Source of the DNA: an uncultured Collinsella sp.
Lineage (GTDB): Bacteria > Actinomycetota > Coriobacteriia > Coriobacteriales > Coriobacteriaceae
Direction: 5' to 3'
Length of the DNA: 64,000 bases
NCBI GenBank assembly: GCA_900541855.1
Contig: UQLD01000009.1
Coordinates: forward strand, 26,508-90,507
Shown: positions 1 through 6,006 of the stretch, one piece after another
Layout: each line of letters opens with the position of its first letter
Numbering within the stretch: position 1 is the first letter of the stretch
Program-made: the position numbers and the translations under genes
Notes under the pieces: model-generated
What the model was told of the DNA's origin: nothing
Databases searched by the model: none
What the model saw: only the letters and a program-made list of their open reading frames with translations

Positions 1-1
1 G

Positions 2-211
2 ATCTGGCGGACGCTGAAGCCAGGCGGGACAATTCTTATCTGCAACGAGAGCAATGGCGATACGGACAAGGACGAGAGGTGGACGCAGATCATCGGCGGC
101 ATGACCATCTACAAGGACATTGAATTAAAGACGTGTCTGGAGCAGGCGGGTTTTCACGAGGTGCAGGTACACAAAAAGAAAAGGTGGCTCTGCGTCACGG
201 CGCGGAAGTAA
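2..211 (+). CDS. Class I SAM-dependent methyltransferase, C-terminal fragment
   Basis: The reading frame is open from the window edge to a TAA at 209-211, giving the last 69 residues of a methyltransferase. It begins IWRTLKPGGTILICNES, which is the post-motif of Rossmann methyltransferases (the 'LKPGG' loop followed by a beta strand), and ends in a typical strand pair with RWLCVTARK. The start and the SAM-binding GxGxG lie outside the window. Residues such as NESNGDTDKDERW and GMTIYKD resemble methyltransferases of Lachnospiraceae-type Firmicutes. Codon use is less GC-biased at third positions than in the genes from 1253 onward, so it is probably acquired together with the broken methyltransferase that follows. 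Substrate unknown. Confidence 0.75.
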   Translation: MWRTLKPGGTILICNESNGDTDKDERWTQIIGGMTIYKDIELKTCLEQAGFHEVQVHKKKRWLCVTARK

Positions 212-326
212 GGGCATCAAGCACGGGCATTTTTGCATCCATCCTGCACATGGCGATAGACATGACGGTCATAGCGGCTGTGTTGGCGGCAATTATGAAA
301 GTTTTTCTTCACTGAGGAAGGAACCT

Positions 327-1157
327 ATGAAATGTAAAATTGAGAAAAACACCGTGCAGGAGACGCTGATCCTCCCGCTGTATTCTCGAAAGCTGTGTAC
401 GGAGCTGTACCCGAACCTTTACAGGGATGAAACAGCGGTTCGTCTGCTCGACCAGATCGACTACGACTTTTCAGAGGCAGAGAAAAACTCCCGCAGCCTG
501 ATGTAGCGCTTTGGTGCGCTGGAGGTGGCCATGCGGTAGAGTGATCTTGCTTTCGAGGTGCGGGATTACCTGAAAGGCCACCCCAATGCGGCGGTGGTCA
601 ATCTGGGCTGCGGGCTGGACAACACCGGCAGAGCCTGCGACAACGGTAGATGCAAGATCTACAATCTGGACTTCCCGGATGTGATTGCCTTGCGGCAGCA
701 GCTGCTGCCCGCCGGGGAGCGGGAGCAAAACATCCCCTGCGACCTGAAAGACCCCGCATGGTTTGACAAGATCGATGCCTCCGGCGGGGCGGTGTTCTTT
801 GCCTCCGGGGTGTTCTATTACTTTCTAACCCAGGAGGTCCGGGAACTGGTGCGGGGAATGGCGGACGCTTTTCCCGACGGTGTGCTGGTCTTTGATGCTG
901 CCAATCGGACGGCAGTAAAGATGATCGCAAAAACATGGCTTAAGACTGCAAAAATCAAGGATGTGGGGGCATATTTTGCGGTTTCGGATGCCGCCAAGGA
1001 AATCGGCACGTGGAACAGCCGTCTGCAGGTCACAAGTCGCGGCTACATGCTGGGTTATAACGATTTGAGAGACCCTTCTGTCAGCGGCTTTTTCCGGTTT
1101 CTCGCAAGGGTCGGTGACAACGGGATGAAAATGCAAATCGTGAAAATAAGATTTTGA
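327..1157 (+). pseudogene. Methyltransferase of the LCM-like O-methyltransferase type, interrupted by two amber codons
   Basis: From ATG 327 a single frame runs to TGA 1155-1157 (276 codons) but carries TAG at 504-506 and at 537-539. Both TAGs sit where family members usually have glutamine (context SLM-TAG-RFGALEVAMR-TAG-SDLAFEVRDYL), so each could be a single CAG-to-TAG change. The rest is intact: the SAM-binding segment VVNLGCGLDN, the acidic YNLDFPDV, and a complete C-terminus. A shorter product could begin at ATG 558, but it would lack the N-terminal cap helices. Most likely a recently inactivated gene; readthrough is a remote alternative. It follows another methyltransferase by about 115 bp, in which I see no separate gene. 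Confidence 0.8.
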
Positions 1158-1170
1158 GAGACAAAAATGC

Positions 1171-1220
1171 AAAAGACGAGCGCTTCTTGCCGCCCAATTG
1201 GCAAGAAGCGCTCGTCTTTT
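1171..1220. terminator. Strong bidirectional terminator hairpin
   Basis: A perfect 21-bp inverted repeat (1171-1191 with 1200-1220) begins AAAAGACGAGCG and ends CGCTCGTCTTTT with an 8-nt loop. It has A and T tracts on both sides, so it can serve the plus-strand methyltransferase gene and the minus-strand sugar operon that converge here. Confidence 0.9.
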
Positions 1221-1252
1221 CTTAACGCGTTGTATGGCGGAGAGAGCGCAAG

Positions 1253-2137
1253 TTACGCGAGCGCCCTTCTTGCCAGCTCGGCCGCGCCGAGGATTCCTTG
1301 GTCGCCGCCGCAGCCCGGGGCGCAGATGTAGCTCTCCATGTCCTTAAGCTCGGCGGTCTGGATGTAGCCACCCAGATATTCGAGGGTCTTCTTGCGGACG
1401 ATGCCGTAGAGTTGCTCCTGGTGCATCACGCCGCCGCCGAGGACGATACGGCGAGGCGAGTACATGAGCACGAGGTTCGCGCACATCTGCCCCAGATAAT
1501 CCCCCTCGAGCGTCCACACCTCAGCGTTGTCCGCGAGCTCGGCCGCGGGCTTTCCCCAGCGCGCGGCAATGGCGGGGCCGGAGGCGAGGCCCTCGAGACA
1601 GCTCGCGTGGCTCGGGCAGACGCAGCGTCCCTCCTCGGTGGGACGGGTCCTTACCAGCATGTGGCCGGCCTCGGGGTGCAGCATGCCGTGAAGGAGCCTG
1701 CCCGCGCACATGACGCCCGCGCCCACGCCGGTGCCGATGGTCACGTAGACGGCGTCCTCGAGCCCCTTGCAGCAGCCGAAGACCGCTTCGCCGAGGCAGG
1801 CAACGTTCACGTCCGTGTCGTAGGCCACCGGAATCCCGAGGGTGTCGGCGAACGCGGCGCGAAGACCATAGCCTCGCCACGCGAGCTTGGGCGTTTGGAG
1901 GATGGAGCCGTAGCGCTCATCGTTGGGGTCGACGCAGGTCGGGCCGAAGGCGCCGATGCCCAACGCGTCCACATCGCGGGCGGTGAACCACTCGATCATC
2001 TGCGGGACGGTCTCGGCGGGCGTAAGCGTCGGGGTCTCCATACGGTCGAGGACCTCGCCGTCGCCGGACACCACGGCACAGACCATCTTGGTCCCGCCGG
2101 CCTCGAGGGCGCCGAGCCTCATTTGCTTTTCGCTCAT
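1253..2137 (-). CDS. ROK-family sugar kinase (fructokinase-like)
   Basis: A 294-aa cytoplasmic kinase of the ROK family, expected to phosphorylate a hexose, probably fructose, with ATP. The N-terminal phosphate-binding loop is ALEAGGTKMVCAV. The second ATP motif is VTIGTGVGAGV, and the ROK zinc motif is present as HPEAGHMLV followed by CVCPSHASCLEG. The pattern is that of Bacillus YdhR/ScrK-like fructokinases. The start at 2137 is preceded by AAGGAGG at good spacing. It is the last gene of the PTS-GH172 operon, so it may phosphorylate the unphosphorylated sugar released by the GH172 enzyme. Fructose is inferred from that context and family; glucose or another hexose cannot be excluded. Confidence 0.85.
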   Translation of the reverse strand: MSEKQMRLGALEAGGTKMVCAVVSGDGEVLDRMETPTLTPAETVPQMIEWFTARDVDALGIGAFGPTCVDPNDERYGSILQTPKLAWRGYGLRAAFADTLGIPVAYDTDVNVACLGEAVFGCCKGLEDAVYVTIGTGVGAGVMCAGRLLHGMLHPEAGHMLVRTRPTEEGRCVCPSHASCLEGLASGPAIAARWGKPAAELADNAEVWTLEGDYLGQMCANLVLMYSPRRIVLGGGVMHQEQLYGIVRKKTLEYLGGYIQTAELKDMESYICAPGCGGDQGILGAAELARRALA

Positions 2138-2154
2138 GTGATCCTCCTTACAAA

Positions 2155-2190
2155 GGGACGCCCGCAGTCATGGTCAACCGCGGGCGCCCA
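2155..2190 (-). terminator. Intra-operon hairpin between GH172 and kinase genes
   Basis: GC-rich inverted repeat (GGGCGCCCGCG on the minus strand pairing with GCGGGCGTCCC) lying between the GH172 stop and the kinase ribosome site, followed by only CTTTG. It may be a leaky terminator or an RNA-processing hairpin that lowers kinase expression. Confidence 0.45.
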
Positions 2191-2216
2191 TAACGTTGGC
2201 TTGTTTCGAGGCGACC

Positions 2217-3341
2217 CTACCTGGGCACGCGGTCCTGCCTTGCGGCAAACGGGGCGAGCACGGCGTGCGGCTCGCTTTGGTACCAGTAGGCGACGGTGGA
2301 GATGTCGTCCTCGCGCTCGTAGAGCTTGATGTCGTCGTTGCCGAGGTCCTGGAACGTCACGCGCAGGTCCTCCTTGAACGAGATCGGATCGGGAAGGTGC
2401 CACCTGTAGAGGCCGTGCCTGGGAAGCGCGTCGTCGTTGGTCGCGAGCATCGGGTTCGGGTTCGGCTTGCCCGCGCTGAAGCGGTCGCGCGTGGCGTCGC
2501 GCGTCGAGCGGTACGGGTAGCCGGCGAACAGCGTGTTGAAGCACTGCGCCTCGGGCAGCGCGTGGGGCGGCCTGTCGAGGAAGGCCCAGGCACCGCCGAA
2601 GTAGTCCTCGGCTCCCGTCGAGGTGACCGTGGGGAACTCCTCGTCGCCGTCGAGGAAGAACTTCATCTCGCCCTCGCCCCACCAATAGCGCTCCAGGGCG
2701 CACAGGGCCATGTAGGTGCCGACGTAGTAGCCCTTGCCGCGCACGCCGTCGAGCACGGTGTAGTCAACGCCCCTGCGAGTGCTGCGCTCGCGGTTAAAGC
2801 GGGCGTGGAAGTACATGGCGTCGTCCGGCACGTCGGTGAGCGCGTAGTTGAACGTGTAGAAGATGTACTTAATGAACCCGGGGTGCTCGCTCGTAAGCGT
2901 GACCTTGGCGTGCTTCCTGAAGGGCATCTCGAAGTAGCAGTTCATGCCGCCCGTCGGGTTCACGCAGATGGGCATCGAGTTGACGATGGCGCGCTCACCG
3001 AAGCCGTTGCAGAAGAAGTCGCCGACAGGGCACTCGACCGAGGGGGTCTCCTCGTCGTCCCAGTAGAAGCGCAGCACGAGGTCGCGCATGACGAAGCTGC
3101 CGGCGGCGGTCTTGTCGGGGACGGTCATCCAGATGTGGCGGATGATGCCGGGGCCCTCGATGTCCGCGAGCGTGATGGTCTCGCCGGACTCAAGGGGCAC
3201 GCAGCACGAGCCCTTGCGGCCGACGCCGAGATGGCTGGCCGACATGGCGGCGCGGCCCTTCTCGCCCGTGATGTTCTCGGGGGTGATGGCGCGGCTTTCC
3301 TCACCGCCGTGCATCCACACGTCCTTAAGGAACTCTCTCAT
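2217..3341 (-). CDS. Glycoside hydrolase family 172 (DUF2961) enzyme
   Basis: A 374-aa protein of the DUF2961 family, now classed GH172. Characterised members act on difructose dianhydrides, alpha-D-fructofuranosides or D-arabinofuranosides. Family-typical stretches seen are GPGIIRHIWMTVP near residue 65, RFYWDDEETPSVECPVGDFF near 110, NCYFEMPF and a C-terminal TGAEDYFGGAW. There is no signal peptide, so the enzyme should act in the cytoplasm on sugar imported by the adjacent PTS. Length fits single-domain GH172 proteins. The start is preceded by AGGAGG. Twelve bases separate it from the IIA gene upstream. A fructose-containing disaccharide is the best guess because a ROK fructokinase-like gene follows; exact linkage is unknown. 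Confidence 0.85.
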   Translation of the reverse strand: MREFLKDVWMHGGEESRAITPENITGEKGRAAMSASHLGVGRKGSCCVPLESGETITLADIEGPGIIRHIWMTVPDKTAAGSFVMRDLVLRFYWDDEETPSVECPVGDFFCNGFGERAIVNSMPICVNPTGGMNCYFEMPFRKHAKVTLTSEHPGFIKYIFYTFNYALTDVPDDAMYFHARFNRERSTRRGVDYTVLDGVRGKGYYVGTYMALCALERYWWGEGEMKFFLDGDEEFPTVTSTGAEDYFGGAWAFLDRPPHALPEAQCFNTLFAGYPYRSTRDATRDRFSAGKPNPNPMLATNDDALPRHGLYRWHLPDPISFKEDLRVTFQDLGNDDIKLYEREDDISTVAYWYQSEPHAVLAPFAARQDRVPR

Positions 3342-3353
3342 CGTCGACCTCCT

Positions 3354-3752
3354 CTATTCGTCGTCTTCGCACTCGGCGGAACTGGCACCGTTCACGTAGA
3401 TGATCTGCTGGCGCGCCTCGTTGACGAGGGCGTCGAAGTCGAGTTTCTCGTCGGGGCGCGCGAGCACGACCGTCATGGCGAGCGGGAGGTTAACACCCGC
3501 GATCACGTGGATCCGGTCGGAGGCGAAGCGGGAGAAGCGCTGGTTCACGCTGCCGCCGAGCGCGTCGGTGAGGACGACGACCTCGTCAGTGCCCGAAAGA
3601 GCCGCCTCGACCGCCGCGTCGAGCCCCTCGCCGTTGTCGTTCACGTAGGCGCACACGGCGTTGACGGCGTCGCTCTTACCCGTAAGAAACTCGAGGGTGT
3701 CCTTGAAGCCCTGGGCGAGAAGGGAATGGCTCGCCACAACTATCTTTCTCAT
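3354..3752 (-). CDS. PTS mannose/fructose/sorbose family IIA component
   Basis: A 132-aa soluble IIA protein of the mannose-class PTS, carrying phosphate from HPr to IIB. The N-terminus MRKIVVASHSLLAQGF contains the phosphorylated histidine (His9), followed by a flavodoxin-like alternation of strands and helices with VVVLTDALGGS. It is encoded separately from IIB, as in some Firmicute and Coriobacterial systems, whereas E. coli ManX fuses the two. The gene sits between IID and the GH172 gene, with 26-bp and 12-bp gaps, so it is co-transcribed. Confidence 0.92.
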   Translation of the reverse strand: MRKIVVASHSLLAQGFKDTLEFLTGKSDAVNAVCAYVNDNGEGLDAAVEAALSGTDEVVVLTDALGGSVNQRFSRFASDRIHVIAGVNLPLAMTVVLARPDEKLDFDALVNEARQQIIYVNGASSAECEDDE

Positions 3753-3778
3753 TGATTCACCAATCTCTTGGGTCGAAG

Positions 3779-4612
3779 CTAGGCGAGGATGCCAGCGGCG
3801 GAGGCGACCATCGCGAGGACGATCACCACGAGGATGAGGGCCGTCATGCTCGCGTTCTTCTTGGTAAGAAGGTAATACGCGCTTCCCGTGATGGCGGCGG
3901 GGATCATGGCAGGCAGGATCTTGTCGAGCAGCGGCTGAATCTCCATCGAGACGTCGCCGAAGCTGAAGCTAATCGGGCAGGTGACGCCGATGACCGAGGC
4001 GATGAGGCAGCCGACCACGGTGAGGCCGAGCACGGAGGCGGCGGCAGTGAGGTTGGGAAGCTTCTCGCTGAAGTCGGTGACGAGCTTCACGCCCTGCTTG
4101 TAGCCGAACTCGAGGGCGTGCATGCGGACCCAGAAGATGGCCAGGATGAGCGCGAACCAGATGCCGGCTCCCACGGGGTTGCCCTCGATGGCCATGTAGG
4201 CGGCGATGGAGCCCATGATGGTCGGGATCATGGTCATGAGCAGGGAGTCGCCGACGCCGGCGAGCGGTCCCATGGTGCCGATCTTCAGGTCTTGGACGGC
4301 GTCCGCCGCCGCTAGGCCGTCGCGTTCCTCCATGGCCACGCAGGCGCCAAGGATGATGGCGGCGAGCCAAGGCTGGGTGTTGTAGTAGCGGAAGTGGTTG
4401 TTGAGCGCTTGCTTATAGTCCTCGTCGTTCGTGTAGATCTTCCTCAGGACCGGCGAGAGGGCGTAGGCGACTGAGGCGCCCTGCTGGGTCTGGTAGTTGA
4501 AGGTGCACACGCTCATGAGCCAGCGCCAGTTCGCGTTGCGCAGGTCCTTCTTGGTGACCTTGTAGCCGGAGGGCTTGCCCTCGGCGACGGCGGTGATGTT
4601 CTCGTTTTCCAT
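3779..4612 (-). CDS. PTS mannose/fructose/sorbose family IID component
   Basis: A 277-aa membrane subunit of a mannose-class permease. Diagnostic segments are WRWLMSVCTFNYQTQQG near residue 30, a poorly hydrophobic N-terminal half with PWLAAIILGACVAMEE, GPLAGVGDSLLMTMIPTIMGSIAA, and a C-terminal membrane anchor (LILVVIVLAMVASAAGILA). Together with IIC it forms the transport channel. Two bases separate its start from the IIC stop, which implies translational coupling. Confidence 0.93.
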   Translation of the reverse strand: MENENITAVAEGKPSGYKVTKKDLRNANWRWLMSVCTFNYQTQQGASVAYALSPVLRKIYTNDEDYKQALNNHFRYYNTQPWLAAIILGACVAMEERDGLAAADAVQDLKIGTMGPLAGVGDSLLMTMIPTIMGSIAAYMAIEGNPVGAGIWFALILAIFWVRMHALEFGYKQGVKLVTDFSEKLPNLTAAASVLGLTVVGCLIASVIGVTCPISFSFGDVSMEIQPLLDKILPAMIPAAITGSAYYLLTKKNASMTALILVVIVLAMVASAAGILA

Positions 4613-4614
4613 GG

Positions 4615-5400
4615 TTACTCATCCTCTCCGATGAAGGCGTCTGCGGAAGCGTGGGCGGCGAGCTCGGTGTCCCTCTCGGCGCGCTGGTAGAACGCGATCG
4701 CGAGGGCAACGCCGACGATGGCGGCGCCGATGATGGGCACGTTCAGGAAGGCCGAGAGGAAGAAGCCGGCGAGCAGGTACTGGAAGTACTTGCCAGTGGG
4801 CATGTAACGCAGCAGCATCGCGATGCCGACGGCCGGGAGCATCTTGCCGGCGAGGGTGAGGCCGGAAAGGAACCACTGGGGCATAACCTCGAGGAGCCAG
4901 TTGACGGCGGGCTGGCCGAGGGTCACGGAGACAAAGACGGGCAGGGCGGCGCACAGGCCGAAGAGCACGGGGCAGACCCACAGGATGGCGTTCATCTGCT
5001 TGAACTTGCCCTCGTCGCAGAACTTCTGGGACTTCTCGACGACGAAGCCGTTGAGGATCTTGACGATGACGTCGAGCTGGATGCCGAGCATGCCGACCGG
5101 CAGGCCGATGGCGAGGCCCGTGTCCGCGCCCAGGGTCACGCCGTAGGCGGTGGCGATGATGGCCATCGTGCCGTAGTCGGGAATCGACGAGCCGCCGAAG
5201 CCCGCGACGCCGAGCTGCATGAGCTGGATGGTGCCGCCGATGACGAGGCCGGTCTGCCAGTCGCCCATGACGACGCCGGTGATAAGGCCCCAGAAGACGG
5301 CATAGTTGACGAAGATCATCGGGATGCCGTAGTAGTCCACGTGCTTGATGAAGGCAAGCAGGGTCAAAAGGACGACCTGCAGGATAGTGAAGTTGACCAT
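4615..5400 (-). CDS. PTS mannose/fructose/sorbose family IIC component
   Basis: A 261-aa polytopic membrane protein with about seven to eight hydrophobic segments. It contains the family signature around GGTIQLMQLGVAGFGGSSIP and DYGTMAIIATAYGV. It forms the sugar-specific pore with IID. The C-terminus is hydrophilic and acidic (residues 240-261). Nine bases separate it from the IIB gene. The substrate is inferred only from the neighbouring GH172 and kinase genes. Confidence 0.93.
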   Translation of the reverse strand: MVNFTILQVVLLTLLAFIKHVDYYGIPMIFVNYAVFWGLITGVVMGDWQTGLVIGGTIQLMQLGVAGFGGSSIPDYGTMAIIATAYGVTLGADTGLAIGLPVGMLGIQLDVIVKILNGFVVEKSQKFCDEGKFKQMNAILWVCPVLFGLCAALPVFVSVTLGQPAVNWLLEVMPQWFLSGLTLAGKMLPAVGIAMLLRYMPTGKYFQYLLAGFFLSAFLNVPIIGAAIVGVALAIAFYQRAERDTELAAHASADAFIGEDE

Positions 5401-5409
5401 GATCCCTCC

Positions 5410-5883
5410 TTAGATGAGGTCGGCGACGGAGACGGGCTTGTCGGCGGGCACGAACTGTGCCGTCACCTTGACGCCGCGGGCGATGAGCGCCTTGTAGCTC
5501 TGGACGTTCTCGGCGGAGGCATAGGCGCGCTGGGTGAGCTGGACGCCGCCCTCCTTGACAAGAGAGCCGCCGACGATCAGCGACGGGAGCTCGATGCCCG
5601 ACTCGACCAGGTGAAGGATCGTCTCGGGCTCCTTGGCGATGACAAAGACCTTCTCGCGATCGTACTTGCCCGCCGCGAAGTTCTTGAGCGCGGTCTGCTC
5701 GGAGATGATCGAGACGGCCATGCCCGCGGGGCGCGCCATCCTCATAGTGGACTTCAGGACCTCGTCGCCGGCGACCTTGTCGTCGATGACCATGACTCGG
5801 GTCGCGCCCGACACCGGGGCCCACTGCGTCACGATGATGCCGTGAAGCAGGCGATTGTCGATTCGTGCCATAACAACACTCAT
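5410..5883 (-). CDS. PTS mannose/fructose/sorbose family IIB component
   Basis: A 157-aa cytoplasmic IIB subunit. The start at 5883 (MSVVMARIDNRLLHG) was chosen because AGGAG lies five bases upstream; a longer frame to 5952 has no family homology and no ribosome site. The active histidine is His14 in RLLHGIIVTQW, as in ManX/LevE IIB domains. It is the first gene of the PTS operon, 123 bp downstream of the regulator. That gap contains no convincing sigma-54 (GG-N10-GC) promoter on inspection, which matters for the interpretation of the regulator. Confidence 0.92.
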   Translation of the reverse strand: MSVVMARIDNRLLHGIIVTQWAPVSGATRVMVIDDKVAGDEVLKSTMRMARPAGMAVSIISEQTALKNFAAGKYDREKVFVIAKEPETILHLVESGIELPSLIVGGSLVKEGGVQLTQRAYASAENVQSYKALIARGVKVTAQFVPADKPVSVADLI

Positions 5884-6006
5884 GTTTGCTCCTATCAAAT
5901 GAAGTTTTACATTCGGTACTGCCTCGGCGCTATCCGGATTCGCGCCGGGCAAGGGGTTATCGAATTATTGAGGACGCGCGGTCAGCTTGCGGCGGCGCGG
6001 GGAAGG

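Noticed and set aside
133..315. 60-codon frame with a hydrophobic end between the two methyltransferase genes
   Set aside because: It starts inside the first methyltransferase in another frame and has no ribosome site.
4619..5824. Minus-strand 401-codon frame overlapping PTS IIC and IIB
   Set aside because: Arg-rich out-of-frame reading of IIB/IIC, without recognisable domains.
5884..6006. Sigma-54 promoter before the PTS operon
   Set aside because: I looked for GG-N10-GC with TTGC at -12; the only TTGC has no matching -24 GG.
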